Source: JAWMQL01 sp033283165 (lineage in GTDB: Bacteria; Pseudomonadota; Gammaproteobacteria; Pseudomonadales; Halieaceae). From it: 64,000 nt of DNA. Below the pieces are notes generated by a model. The model worked only from the letters and a program-made list of their open reading frames with translations. It had not been told where the DNA came from and searched no databases. The DNA lies in contig JAWMQL010000004.1 in the NCBI GenBank assembly GCA_033283165.1, forward strand, positions 186,001 through 250,000, in the 5' to 3' direction. This document shows positions 29,142 to 38,465 of this stretch, in pieces. The position numbers and the translations under genes were made by a program. How positions within the stretch are numbered: position 1 is the first letter of the stretch; every line of letters starts with the position of its first letter.

Positions 29142-30104
29142 ATGACAGATTTTGACGTATTCAACGGTGACGCGGACGGCCTCTGCGCGCTGACCCAGCT
29201 GCGCAACGCCGAACCCCGCGAGGCGCAACTGGTGACCGGCGTGAAGCGTGACATCAACCTGCTGGAGCGGGTCGATGCTGGCCCCGACAGCCGGGTCACC
29301 GTGCTGGATGTCTCGCTGGACAAGAACCGGGCCGGGCTGGAGCGGGTACTGGAGGCGGGTGCAGAGGTGTTTTACTGCGATCATCACTTTGCCGGGGATA
29401 TTCCGTCCAGTGACCGCCTGCAGGCCCTGATCAACACGGCTCCGGACGTGTGCACCTCGCTGCTGGTGAACAAACACCTCGAGGGCGCTTTTCTGGAGTG
29501 GGCGGTCGTCGGCACCTTCGGCGACAACCTGAAAGCCAGTGCCGAGTCGATCGCCAGGCCCCTTGGCCTGGCACGGGAACGCCTGCAGTCGCTGGAAAAC
29601 CTGGGCGTGTATATCAACTATAACGGTTACGGCTCCAATCTCGCGGACCTGCACTTTGCCCCGGCCGAGCTGTATGAACTGATCAGTGCCTATGCCAGCC
29701 CGTTTGATTTCATGACCGATGGTGCCGAGCACTTCCAGCGCCTGGAAACCGGCTACCGCGAGGACATGGCTGCGGCGGCCGCGCTCAGACCGGAACACGA
29801 GACCCCGGCCACCGCGGTGTTCATGCTGCCCAACGAACCCTGGGCGCGGCGTGTATCGGGGGTATACAGCAACGATCTGGCCAATGCCCACCCGAATCGC
29901 GGCCACGCCGTGCTGACCGAGAAAGCGAACGGCTGCTACCTGGTGAGCGTGCGCGCCCCTCTCAGCAACAAGACCGGCGCCGACGAGCTTTGCATGCAGT
30001 TCCCCACCGGCGGCGGACGCAAGGCTGCAGCCGGTATCAACGACCTGCCCGCCGACCGCCTGCAGGACTTCATAGATACGTTTTCGGCCTTCTACAGCGA
30101 GTAG
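29142..30104 (+). CDS. DHH family phosphoesterase
   Basis: 320 residues. The DHH motifs are visible: DVFNGDADGLCAL (I), VTVLDVSLDKN (II), FYCDHHFAGD (III), and a DHHA1 end FPTGGGRKAAAGIND. Members hydrolyse phosphodiesters such as nanoRNA, pAp or cyclic dinucleotides, but the substrate of this short single-domain type is unclear. It is monocistronic between the surface-sugar genes and a convergent kinase-like gene. Confidence 0.82.
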   Translation: MTDFDVFNGDADGLCALTQLRNAEPREAQLVTGVKRDINLLERVDAGPDSRVTVLDVSLDKNRAGLERVLEAGAEVFYCDHHFAGDIPSSDRLQALINTAPDVCTSLLVNKHLEGAFLEWAVVGTFGDNLKASAESIARPLGLARERLQSLENLGVYINYNGYGSNLADLHFAPAELYELISAYASPFDFMTDGAEHFQRLETGYREDMAAAAALRPEHETPATAVFMLPNEPWARRVSGVYSNDLANAHPNRGHAVLTEKANGCYLVSVRAPLSNKTGADELCMQFPTGGGRKAAAGINDLPADRLQDFIDTFSAFYSE

Positions 30105-30113
30105 TTCGGCGTC

Positions 30114-31085
30114 CTACGGCAACTGGTCCAGCAGTGCCCGAAACTCTCGCTCCAGGCCTGCCAGTCGGGTCAGGGCGTCCCTGGCAGGCCGCTGGCTGAC
30201 AACGATATAGGGATCATCCGGTTCCGTCAGTTGGCGGTAGCTGGAGATGCTCACGCTGACCGCGAGACGGGTGTTAACCAGCTCCGGCAGGATCTGCCGT
30301 GCCTCCGGTTCCAACTGCTCCACTGCCAGGAAACCGCGCAGGAAAGCTGCACAGGCGGGCAGCGGTTCGCTTTTGCCCATGACCAGATAGGCCAGTGCGA
30401 TTGCGACCTCGCACGCCAGCGGCTGCAGTCCCATGTCGCCGAAGTCGATCAATCCGTCGACCCGGCCCTGGTTGACCAGTACATTGTGGTCGTTGGCATC
30501 ATTGTGTATCACCCGTTGCGGCAGGGCGGCCAGGGTGGGCAGGGCATGTTGTTCGAACTGCGCGAAAACCTCGCGTACCCGGGACCGATGGCTGTCAGCC
30601 ACACAGTCCGCCAGGTCCCGGCAGGCCAGCGCCCCGGTCAGTTGCCAGGTGTTCGGTTCTGCCGCTGCCGGGTGACTGAAGCCGGCGAGTGCGCGGTCCA
30701 GGGTCGCCAGACTGTGACCGAAACCCTGTGCCAGGTCGGTGCCGTGTTGCGCCAGTTCTGACAGCAGCGTGCCCTGGCACCAGCTCAACAGCCAGATCGG
30801 GCGCTGTGCCCCGGCCACGTCGACCACGCGCCATGGCCTGCCCTCGACGTCTGGAATGACCCGGGGCAGGTTCAGGGGGCAATCGGCCAGGTGCGCCAGC
30901 GCCGCACATTGCAGGTCCACCCTGTCCGGTGAGCAGTCGCTGTGTGTTAACTTCAATACGTACTTCGCGCCGTCTGTCGCGTGCACCCGGAAGTTGCTGT
31001 CGCGGTCACCGCCCAGGCGCCGCAGCTCGCCGTCCAGGCGGTAGTATCTCTGCAACAGTAGCCGCGCCTGGTCCAGTTCTGTCAC
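30114..31085 (-). CDS. Aminoglycoside phosphotransferase-fold kinase (APH family)
   Basis: About 323 residues. GGDRDSNFRVHATDGAKYVLKLTH is the nucleotide-binding part. VIHNDANDHNVLVNQGRVDGLIDFGDMG contains the catalytic HNDxxxxN and the IDFGD metal motif. The closest described relatives by motif are hydroxylysine or homoserine kinase-type APH proteins; an antibiotic-resistance role is not implied. GTG 31085 was chosen because a purine-rich AAGGGGGAAG precedes it; an ATG at 31115 would add 10 residues. Confidence 0.75.
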   Translation of the reverse strand: MTELDQARLLLQRYYRLDGELRRLGGDRDSNFRVHATDGAKYVLKLTHSDCSPDRVDLQCAALAHLADCPLNLPRVIPDVEGRPWRVVDVAGAQRPIWLLSWCQGTLLSELAQHGTDLAQGFGHSLATLDRALAGFSHPAAAEPNTWQLTGALACRDLADCVADSHRSRVREVFAQFEQHALPTLAALPQRVIHNDANDHNVLVNQGRVDGLIDFGDMGLQPLACEVAIALAYLVMGKSEPLPACAAFLRGFLAVEQLEPEARQILPELVNTRLAVSVSISSYRQLTEPDDPYIVVSQRPARDALTRLAGLEREFRALLDQLP

Positions 31086-31185
31086 CGGACTTCCCCCTTT
31101 CCTGAAAGCGCGCATGATAACAGGCCGAGGTTGCGCCGGCAGCGTGCTTGGCCGACACTGTCGCTGCCTGACAGGAGGAGGCGAG

Positions 31186-32076
31186 ATGGACTGGGACGAC
31201 CTGAAAGTGTTGCTGGCGTTGGCGCGCAAGGGCTCGGCTCGTGGCGCGGCGCAGGAACTGGGAGTCAGTAACTCCACCATCGGGCGACGTCTGGACGACA
31301 TGGAGCGGGACCTCGGCACCCACCTGTTCGACCGCACCCCGGATGGTTACCGCATGACCGCCGCGGCAGAGCAGTTGCTGCCGGTGGCGGAACACGTGGA
31401 GGAGCTGGTGCTGGGCGCCGAGCGCCGGGTGACCGGCGAGGACCAGCTGCTGGAGGGCAGTATCCGCCTCACCATGCCCGGTGTCGCGGGCATGGGCTTC
31501 ATGATGCGGCGGCTGGCCGCATTCGCGGAGCAGTACCCCGGTATCGAACTGCAATTTGTGCCCAGCTTCGACATGCTCGACCTCAGCAGGCGCGAGGCTG
31601 ACATCGCGATCCGCACCATGCCGGCGGGGGTAAAGCCGCCGGAACAGCTGATCGGCCGCTACCTCTGCCCGATGACCGCTTCCACCTATGTGCACCGGGA
31701 CCTGCTCGACCCGGACCTGCCGGAGGATGTCTCGCATTTGAGCTGGATTGGCCAGGAACCCGCCGGCCAGCGGCGCGACTGGCTGGCCCATACCGCGCAT
31801 CCGGAGCTGCCGGTGCGACATGCGATCAGCAACGTCGGTCTGCAGTTGGACGCCATCCGGGCGCGCATGGGCATGGCTTTCATGCACTGCTACGCGATGC
31901 ACGATTATCCGGAAGTGGTGCGGGTCCCGGGGGCGCCCATCGTGCACGTTGGGGACATGTGGGTGCTGACCCACCGCGACCTGCGCCTCAGCGCCCGGAT
32001 GCGGGTACTGCGGGAAATCATAGCGGAGGAGTTTGAACGCATCCGCGACCGTCTCGATACCCGGCACCAGGCCTGA
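31186..32076 (+). CDS. LysR-family transcriptional regulator
   Basis: 296 residues. The winged helix covers about residues 1-60 (DLKVLLALARKGSARGAAQELGVSNSTIGRRLDDMERDLG), and a periplasmic-binding-like effector domain follows. AGGAGG lies before ATG 31186. It is divergent from the APH-like kinase gene, the usual layout when a LysR protein controls its neighbour; that target is inferred. No effector can be named. Confidence 0.85.
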   Translation: MDWDDLKVLLALARKGSARGAAQELGVSNSTIGRRLDDMERDLGTHLFDRTPDGYRMTAAAEQLLPVAEHVEELVLGAERRVTGEDQLLEGSIRLTMPGVAGMGFMMRRLAAFAEQYPGIELQFVPSFDMLDLSRREADIAIRTMPAGVKPPEQLIGRYLCPMTASTYVHRDLLDPDLPEDVSHLSWIGQEPAGQRRDWLAHTAHPELPVRHAISNVGLQLDAIRARMGMAFMHCYAMHDYPEVVRVPGAPIVHVGDMWVLTHRDLRLSARMRVLREIIAEEFERIRDRLDTRHQA

Positions 32077-32180
32077 GATATGTCCAAAAATGCAATTACG
32101 CCAATCGTTATCGGATATTTTCACCGAATACGGACAGGTCTAGCATGATCCCCGTGGACTAACCCACCGGAGGATCAGAC

Positions 32181-32576
32181 ATGAACAAGACCATTGCAGC
32201 GATTACTTTCAGTGCCCTGGCGGCTGTTGCCAGCAGCAGCCAGGCCGCCTCGACCCAGGACCGGCAGCATCTGGCCCAGTGCAAATCTGACCTGGCCAGA
32301 GTCTATGGCGAGGACGACTGGCTGCGGCTGAAGGCCGTGAACCGGGTGCGGGGCAAGGCACATATGCGGATCAAGGTCATTTCCGACCAGGGCCCCAACT
32401 CCATGGTCACCTGCTGGGTAGACCGGGACGGTCGCACCCAGGCGGTCGACAGCGAAGGTCTGGCAGTGGCGATCCCGGGCTCAGACGTCCGCCTCGTCCA
32501 CGTCGAACTGACCGGACAGGCGGCGGCGGATATGGGACCAGGACATGCCGGTCGCGAGGATCAGGGACAGGAGTAA
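32181..32576 (+). CDS. Small exported protein of unknown function
   Basis: 131 residues. A clear signal peptide ends SSSQAAS. The mature part has two cysteines (in AQCKSDL and VTCWVD), consistent with one disulfide. AGGATC precedes the ATG by about eight bases. The last roughly 30 codons overlap the 3' end of the convergent DUF6524 gene by 96 bases, and that tail is low-complexity and probably not structured. No family recognised. Confidence 0.6.
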   Translation: MNKTIAAITFSALAAVASSSQAASTQDRQHLAQCKSDLARVYGEDDWLRLKAVNRVRGKAHMRIKVISDQGPNSMVTCWVDRDGRTQAVDSEGLAVAIPGSDVRLVHVELTGQAAADMGPGHAGREDQGQE

Positions 32577-32897
32577 CAGCACCAGCCAGGTGATGGCGGA
32601 GGTGGAGTCCATGCTCAACCAACCCAAATCGACGAACAGCCACATCAGGCAGCCGAACAGGGCGATGCCCAGGGCGATACCCACAGGCCCCAGGGATATC
32701 CAGGTGGCGCGGAGGAAGATGACCCAGCAGATCAGCAGGGCGATTCCAACCAGGGCGACTACCGGTCCGAGTTCGGTGTTGTCGGCGGTCAACCAGCCGA
32801 TATACGAGAAATCGGTCGGGTTGAAGGTTCCGAATACCAGCAGCAGGGCGAAAGCCCAGCGCCCGGCAAAACTGAGAATGGTGAATTCGACGGCCAT
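32481..32897 (-). CDS. DUF6524-like small membrane protein
   Basis: 138 residues with four predicted membrane helices. The start FTILSFAGRWAFALLLVFGTFNPT and later YIGWLT resemble DUF6524 proteins. ATG 32897 has AGGAG about seven bases upstream; an ATG at 32939 would extend it by 14 residues. It is monocistronic, with a 3' overlap with the small exported protein gene. Function unknown. Confidence 0.65.
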   Translation of the reverse strand: MAVEFTILSFAGRWAFALLLVFGTFNPTDFSYIGWLTADNTELGPVVALVGIALLICWVIFLRATWISLGPVGIALGIALFGCLMWLFVDLGWLSMDSTSAITWLVLLLLSLILATGMSWSHIRRRLSGQFDVDEADV

Positions 32898-32973
32898 CGC
32901 CTGGCTCCTGTTGCTGGTTTCAGGCACAAAATATGCCATTGAGCAGGCCGCCGCAAGCGGCTGGCTCCAGTAG

Positions 32974-34446
32974 CTACAGATAGGGTGAGGCCAGGCTGGC
33001 GAAGGCGTCGCGCAGGCGCACCGCGGTACTGCGATTTTTCAGCTGCTCCCGTGTGAGCAGTTGCGCCGCCGCCCGCTTGCCGTCGAAGATGCCGCAGAGC
33101 TCGGTCGCCAGCGCCCCGTCGTAGCACTCCACGTTGAACTCGAAGTTCAGGCGCAGGCTGCGCGGGTCCCAGTTGGTGGATCCGATCAGCGACCAGGCCC
33201 GATCCACGACCATCAGCTTGGTATGGTCGAAAGGTTCCGGAGTGAGATAGATGTTGCAGCCCTTGTCCACCAGCTGCCACAGTTGGGCCATCGTCGCCCA
33301 CTGGACCACCCGGATGTTGCTGCGCTTCGGGATCAGGATATCCACGGTAACCCCGCGCATGGCGGCCACGCCCAGGCCCTGGAACAGGGCGCCCGTGGGC
33401 AGGAAGTAGGGCGTGCAGATGCGGATATGATCGCGCGCAACTGATACCGCCCCCACCAGCAGGTCCGAGAGTTGTTCAAAGTCCTCGTCCGGGCCGTGGA
33501 CGACGCCGCGCGCCCAGACCTCACCCACCCGTTCCCGGTGGGGAAACCAGGCGTCACCCCGCAGCACCTCGCCGGTGGCGAAGGCCCAGTCCACGGTAAA
33601 CACCCGCATGAGCCCGGTGACCACCGGACCGTTGAGGGCGAAATGCAGGCACTGGGCGTGTTCCTTCAGGGGCAGTTGCAGGCAGTGGGCCTCGCGGATA
33701 TTGGTGCCGCCGGTAAAGCCGTGGCTGCCGTCGACCACCAGGATCTTGCGGTGGTTGCGCAGGTTGCTGTAGGACGGCAGGCGCGGCAGCTGGGTCGGCA
33801 GGAACGCGGCGCAGGGCACGCCGCGTTTTTTCAGCAGGCGCAGCATGCTGGGGCGGCTGTAGCGGGCGCCCACCCCGTCGATCAGGACTCGCACTTCCAC
33901 CCCGCGCTCCCTGGCGGCGGCCAGTGCGTCGAGAAACTGCAGTCCGACCTGGTCGGCGTCAAAAATGTAGCTCAGCAGGGCGATCGAGCTTGTTGCTCCA
34001 GCGATGGCCTGCAGCATGGCCGGGTAGGCCTGGTCGCCATTGACCAGCGGGGTGACGCTGTTGCCCGGCACCAGGTCGCGCCCGGTGAGCCGGGTGGACA
34101 GTTCGTTCATGTCCCGCATCACCGGGTTCACCATGGCGGCCTGCTGGGCGTCCACCAGTTCCTCGCTGGTCGGCGCGAAGGTGAGGGCCTCCGCGGGCCA
34201 GGCACTGCCGACCTCCATCCGGATAGCGCGCCGCCGGATACGATTGATGCCGAAGGAGTAATAGATAATCGAGCCGAGGAACGGTGACAGCCAGGCCAGG
34301 CCGATCCAGCCTATGGCGGCCTTGGTATCGCGTTTGTTGAGCAAGATGTGGACGGTACAGGCGACGGACAGCACCAGGTAGGAGAGGGTGACGATTTCCT
34401 CGATGTGGGCGGTGAAGAACGCCGTGAGCCATTGCAGGGGAGCCAT
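32974..34446 (-). CDS. Cardiolipin synthase-type phospholipase D protein
   Basis: 490 residues. Two N-terminal membrane helices (LSYLVLSVACTVHILL, AAIGWIGLAWLSPFLGSIIYY) are followed by two PLD motifs, NHRKILVVDGSHGFTGGTN near 235 and DHTKLMVVDRAWSLIGSTN near 415, each an HxK(x)4D motif. It condenses phosphatidylglycerols to cardiolipin at the inner membrane. ATG 34446 begins 20 bases after the upstream lipoprotein gene, so the two are probably cotranscribed. Confidence 0.9.
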   Translation of the reverse strand: MAPLQWLTAFFTAHIEEIVTLSYLVLSVACTVHILLNKRDTKAAIGWIGLAWLSPFLGSIIYYSFGINRIRRRAIRMEVGSAWPAEALTFAPTSEELVDAQQAAMVNPVMRDMNELSTRLTGRDLVPGNSVTPLVNGDQAYPAMLQAIAGATSSIALLSYIFDADQVGLQFLDALAAARERGVEVRVLIDGVGARYSRPSMLRLLKKRGVPCAAFLPTQLPRLPSYSNLRNHRKILVVDGSHGFTGGTNIREAHCLQLPLKEHAQCLHFALNGPVVTGLMRVFTVDWAFATGEVLRGDAWFPHRERVGEVWARGVVHGPDEDFEQLSDLLVGAVSVARDHIRICTPYFLPTGALFQGLGVAAMRGVTVDILIPKRSNIRVVQWATMAQLWQLVDKGCNIYLTPEPFDHTKLMVVDRAWSLIGSTNWDPRSLRLNFEFNVECYDGALATELCGIFDGKRAAAQLLTREQLKNRSTAVRLRDAFASLASPYL

Positions 34447-34466
34447 GGGTGGATGGTAGCCGCAGT

Positions 34467-35705
34467 TTAGAGTTCGGGGAAGCGCTCCGGGTAGTCCACA
34501 GGGAAAGTCCACACGGGCGAACCCGGTGGCTGTTCCAGGCCGCGCTCGGCAGGCGGCAGGTCGTGGCGCAGGGTCACCAGGATGTCGTTGCTGACCCAGG
34601 GGCTATTGCGGAAATAGGCGTGGCCGTTGCCCTCGTCGAAATGGTCCGCCGCGGCGACGTTGATCAGCGCCAGCCGGGTGTTTGCATCGACGAATTCGCG
34701 CATGCGCTCATCCAGTGTGCCGGGATTGATCTGGCCCATGCGCCGGTGGGAGAACAGCCGGCGGGACAGTGCCAGGGCCTGGTCGCTGGGCGAGGCATAG
34801 AAACTCAGGCGCTCCTGCACGTTCAGCAGGCCGTCCAGGATGTAACTGGCCACCAGCCCGGTGTCGACGTCCGAGCCGACCAGGATGACGTTGCCCAACC
34901 GGGTGGCCCGACGCGCCGCCTCTTCGCCGGATTGCTGGTATACCAGCGCGAGTTCGTGCAGCGCGGTCAGCACCACGCGGCTACCTGCGGAATAACCGAG
35001 AATATGAATGCGCTCGGCACTGGTTTCCCGGCGCAACAGCTCGAGCAGTCGGCGCAGTCCCCAGGCAGAGACCCGCGCGGTCTCGGTATCCTTCATGTAG
35101 GCCAGGCTGTCGGGGGTGGAGGGCCAGGAGAAAGCCAGGAACGCGCCCTCGTGACCCAGGTAGTGCCAGAGCTCGGAGGCGACCAGCAGAGGTTGTTCGA
35201 AAGTCACCCGGTAACCGTGGGTATAGATGTAGACGTCCTTCCTGTTCGAGCGCGCCAGCCGTTGTTCTACCGCGTGGACAAACTCGCGGGTGGCCTGCTC
35301 GTCCACCCGGGTGGCGACGTCGGCCGGAGTAAATACCGTGACGCTGTCGTGCAGGATGCCGAATTCCCTTACCGCGCTTACCCGGTGTGAAAGAGCCCTG
35401 GACTGGCCGCGTGCAACGTCCCAGGCGCCGGCGCCATCGCCGACGTCGGTGGTGGCGGCGCCCGCCCTCAACAGGTAGCCGCGCTCGCCGCTGTAATAGC
35501 CCGCTGCGGCGCTCGTTGGGGCCCGGCTGGTCACATACAGAATGTCCAGGGCCTCCTGTCCGCCGGCGGTGTGCGCGTTTCCGGGGATAACGCTCGCGCT
35601 GTAGGCAGCGGGGGCCGGCATCATCTCGATGTCGTGCGGGGGCTCCGCGGCACAGGCCGGGAGCAAAAGGGCGGCGACCCAGACTGGCAAAGAATACGGT
35701 TTCAT
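34467..35705 (-). CDS. DUF900-like alpha/beta hydrolase lipoprotein
   Basis: 412 residues. The signal peptide has a lipobox LLPAC with the lipidated Cys near residue 18. An alpha/beta hydrolase domain follows with YIYTHGY near 165 (oxyanion region) and the nucleophile elbow LGYSAGSR (GYSAG) near 240. The DUF900/COG4782 family often contains such envelope-anchored esterases. Its pairing with a cardiolipin synthase suggests lipid metabolism, an inference only. ATG 35705 was preferred over 35726 because the signal peptide then starts directly. Confidence 0.78.
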   Translation of the reverse strand: MKPYSLPVWVAALLLPACAAEPPHDIEMMPAPAAYSASVIPGNAHTAGGQEALDILYVTSRAPTSAAAGYYSGERGYLLRAGAATTDVGDGAGAWDVARGQSRALSHRVSAVREFGILHDSVTVFTPADVATRVDEQATREFVHAVEQRLARSNRKDVYIYTHGYRVTFEQPLLVASELWHYLGHEGAFLAFSWPSTPDSLAYMKDTETARVSAWGLRRLLELLRRETSAERIHILGYSAGSRVVLTALHELALVYQQSGEEAARRATRLGNVILVGSDVDTGLVASYILDGLLNVQERLSFYASPSDQALALSRRLFSHRRMGQINPGTLDERMREFVDANTRLALINVAAADHFDEGNGHAYFRNSPWVSNDILVTLRHDLPPAERGLEQPPGSPVWTFPVDYPERFPEL

Positions 35706-35757
35706 GGCGGTTTCCAGTGCTTTCACCCAGTATAGGCCGCGCGCTCGCGCCCCGGTC

Positions 35758-37941
35758 TCAGTCCACCCAGCCCAACACGTCGCGCAGGATCGACCAGCGC
35801 GGTTGAGGTGTGGTGGCGCCCTGGCCCTGGATCCAGAATTCGTGGGCCCGCTGGACGATGCCGGCGCTCTCGGCGTAGGTCACCCACTCGTTGACCAGGG
35901 AGAGCAGGTCGTCGGCCTCCCGGGACAGGCCGAACGCGGAGGGCAGGTGCACCGGGTCCGGTTGCGGCACCACTACTGTGTACTGGGGATACAGCAGGGT
36001 CCAGGCCGAGGCGTGCTCCGCCGGCATCAGGAAGGCGTCCAGCTCCGGGTGATCGCCCTCGAAAAACAGCCGTGAGGTTTCCAGCACCACGTAGTGGATT
36101 TCCGCTTGCCCGAAGTAGCGCCGCATGCTCGTCTCGAGCTGGGTGTAGGCCAGGGGTACCCCGATGGTCAGCTGGTCGCGAAGGCGCAACTGGTCAATGC
36201 GCTCGAACTCGTGGCGTCGACGGTCCAGCGTGGCAAGGCCTATGGTGCCGGTAAAATAGGGCGCGGAGAGCTTCAGGGACCCGAACCAGTAGGGCCGGTA
36301 CCACATGCCCGGCATGACATCGATGATGCCCTGTTCCAGCATCTGCGCCAGGTCAGGCCAGTGGATGGGGACGAACTCGGCCCTGACGCCCAGGGCGTCA
36401 GCCAGTTCCTCCCCCAGTTCGACGTCGAAACCGACCAGTTCGCCGCTGTCGTTGAAAAAACTCATAGGCAGGTTCTTGGGGTCGTAGCCCACCCGCAGGG
36501 TACCCCGCGCACGAATCCGTTGTAGCGGCGTCAGGTCGCTGTATTCCCCGTCTGCCGTGGTGTCCGACTGGCGGCGCACAATGGTCTCGGCGTGGCGCTC
36601 GGCGTACTGCATTTTCCGGATGACCTCGTCCATGTGGTAGGACGTGTCGACCAGTGTGGTCATCAGCAGCGCCGCACCGCCCACGGTCAGGGCGGTGCCG
36701 CCGGCGATCGCCAGCCCCGCGCGCAACAGCCGGACCCGGTCGAACACCAGGAATCCGCCCATGGCCGCCGCACCCAACAGGGCGAAGACCAGCAGGTTGA
36801 CAGCCGTCACCAGGGAATCGAACTTGCCCGTGAGAATCGTGGTGGGAATGTACAGCTGGAACAGGTCGTGGGGCAGGCTGAAAACGTCCAGCAGAAAGGG
36901 CAGGGCGACCTGTGCCTTGGCGAAATAGCTGGGGATACCGACCGCCAGCAATTGCCCGTAATCGGTCGCTGGCAGGGGCGCGCCACTGAGCCAGGCCGCG
37001 AACGGGATGAACAACAAGGACAGCAGTTTTCCCGCGTTGGGGAAATTGAACATGATGGGAATCATGATCTCGGTGGCGGAATTGGTTTCCTCGTCCAGCA
37101 GCTCGTGCTCGGCAAGCAGGGTCTTGCACCGATCGATCAGTATTGGCAGGACGATAAAGGCGCTGTTGGCGATGAATGCGGTCAGCAGGGCGTCCCGCGC
37201 CATCCCGGCGACCTCCCGGTAACGGAAGGGCGTGACCGCCGTGACCAGCAACGGCAGCACCAGGATGGCCAGCAGCAGGGACGCGGCAATGAAGATCATG
37301 AAATACGCCTCAAGCCTGGACAGGGTCTCCGTGGTGATGGTCCCCGCCGTCACCGCGGCAATGGCCAGCACGCCGTAAGGGGTGAGTTCGATAATGAAGT
37401 TGGTGATGCGCACGATGGCGGTGTTCCAGATGCGCAACGGGTCCAGCAGGCGCTCCTTGTCCTGCAGCCCGATCAGGCCGACCCCGATCAGGCTGCTGAA
37501 CAGCACGACTGCCGGAACCACGTTGCGCGACAGCGAGTCGAAAGGATTGTCGGTGAAGTAGATATCCGTAAAAGACAACTCCTGGGCTGGCAGGGTGAGC
37601 GCGTGGCTGTAGAAGGAGGCGCTCTCGAACGGTGGCAGCACCTGCGGCAGCAGGATCAGGATCACGCTGACCAACAACCAGACGAGTAGCAGTACCGCGC
37701 CGCCGCGCAGGGCCAGCAACCTGGCCCGTTTGGCGTCCAGTTGGCCGAAGCCGATAATCAATGAGGTGACCAGGTAGGGGAGTACCATCATCTGCATCAG
37801 GCGGATGTAGATGTCCGCGACCGGCTGCAGGATCGCGGCCGGTTCACCGACGAAGATGCCGATGGCGATGCCCAGGCCCAGGCCCAGCAGGATGCGGGTG
37901 GAGAGGCTCGATTGTCTCAAGCGTCGGATCATGGCAGCCAT
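35758..37941 (-). CDS. Dicarboxylate/amino acid:cation symporter fused to a family 3 solute-binding domain
   Basis: 727 residues. Residues 1 to about 430 are a DAACS/SdhF-type symporter with about eight helices, including LMQMMVLPYLVTSLI, NVVPAVVLFSSL and IMIPIMFNFPNAGK. After a further membrane helix (about 425-445), residues from about 480 are a periplasmic substrate-binding domain (TLRVGYDPKNLPMSFFNDSGELVGFDVELG). These parts are usually separate proteins of different transporter classes, so this fusion is unusual. The substrate is probably an amino acid or C4-dicarboxylate; the binding domain probably captures it in the periplasm. It follows the macro-domain gene after two bases. Confidence 0.85.
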   Translation of the reverse strand: MAAMIRRLRQSSLSTRILLGLGLGIAIGIFVGEPAAILQPVADIYIRLMQMMVLPYLVTSLIIGFGQLDAKRARLLALRGGAVLLLVWLLVSVILILLPQVLPPFESASFYSHALTLPAQELSFTDIYFTDNPFDSLSRNVVPAVVLFSSLIGVGLIGLQDKERLLDPLRIWNTAIVRITNFIIELTPYGVLAIAAVTAGTITTETLSRLEAYFMIFIAASLLLAILVLPLLVTAVTPFRYREVAGMARDALLTAFIANSAFIVLPILIDRCKTLLAEHELLDEETNSATEIMIPIMFNFPNAGKLLSLLFIPFAAWLSGAPLPATDYGQLLAVGIPSYFAKAQVALPFLLDVFSLPHDLFQLYIPTTILTGKFDSLVTAVNLLVFALLGAAAMGGFLVFDRVRLLRAGLAIAGGTALTVGGAALLMTTLVDTSYHMDEVIRKMQYAERHAETIVRRQSDTTADGEYSDLTPLQRIRARGTLRVGYDPKNLPMSFFNDSGELVGFDVELGEELADALGVRAEFVPIHWPDLAQMLEQGIIDVMPGMWYRPYWFGSLKLSAPYFTGTIGLATLDRRRHEFERIDQLRLRDQLTIGVPLAYTQLETSMRRYFGQAEIHYVVLETSRLFFEGDHPELDAFLMPAEHASAWTLLYPQYTVVVPQPDPVHLPSAFGLSREADDLLSLVNEWVTYAESAGIVQRAHEFWIQGQGATTPQPRWSILRDVLGWVD

Positions 37942-37943
37942 AC

Positions 37944-38465
37944 TCAGTCGCTTGCGCTGCTGGCGAGCACGTCCGACCAGACCGAGTAAATCGGTTCACC
38001 GAACAGGTAGAAAGTGAGTGTCAGCTCCCGGTACCGGGGGTCGCCACAGATCGAGAAGGCTATCCCGGCGGCCTCGTCCAGCGGGTAGCCGTAAACCCCG
38101 CAGGAAATCGCGGGCAGGGCCACGCTGGAACAGCCATGCGCCAGCGCCAGCTCCAGGCTGTGTCGATAGGCGGAGTGCAGCAGTGCGGGAGGGTCAGGGT
38201 CAATGCCATACCGGGGGCCGACCGCGTGGATGACATACCCCGCTTTGAGCCGGCCGGCCGGGGTAATCCTGGCCTCGCCGACGGGACAGCGTGTGCCATT
38301 GACCTCGGGCAGGGCGCGGCAGGCCTCGAGCAGTTCCGGACCCGCCGCACGGTGCAGGGCGCCGTCCACCCCGCCGCCTCCCAGCAGGGACGCATTGGCG
38401 GCATTGACGATGGCGTCCGTGCGGGCGGCGGTGATATCGCCCGAAACCAGTGTGATGTTGCGCAT
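37944..38465 (-). CDS. O-acetyl-ADP-ribose deacetylase, macro domain protein
   Basis: 173 residues, one macro domain. DITAARTDAIVNAANASLLGGGGVDGALHRAAGPEL carries the ADP-ribose-binding loop (NAANASLLGGGGVDGAI-type), and AISCGVYGYPLDEAA is the second loop. The YmdB/MacroD type hydrolyses O-acetyl-ADP-ribose and mono-ADP-ribosyl glutamate. It is the first gene of a leftward pair with the fused symporter. Confidence 0.88.
   Translation of the reverse strand: MRNITLVSGDITAARTDAIVNAANASLLGGGGVDGALHRAAGPELLEACRALPEVNGTRCPVGEARITPAGRLKAGYVIHAVGPRYGIDPDPPALLHSAYRHSLELALAHGCSSVALPAISCGVYGYPLDEAAGIAFSICGDPRYRELTLTFYLFGEPIYSVWSDVLASSASD

Noticed and set aside
28008..29906. 632-codon open frame on the minus strand
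   Set aside because: Antisense across both the WbpM-like and DHH genes, so it cannot be real in view of the conserved proteins on the other strand.
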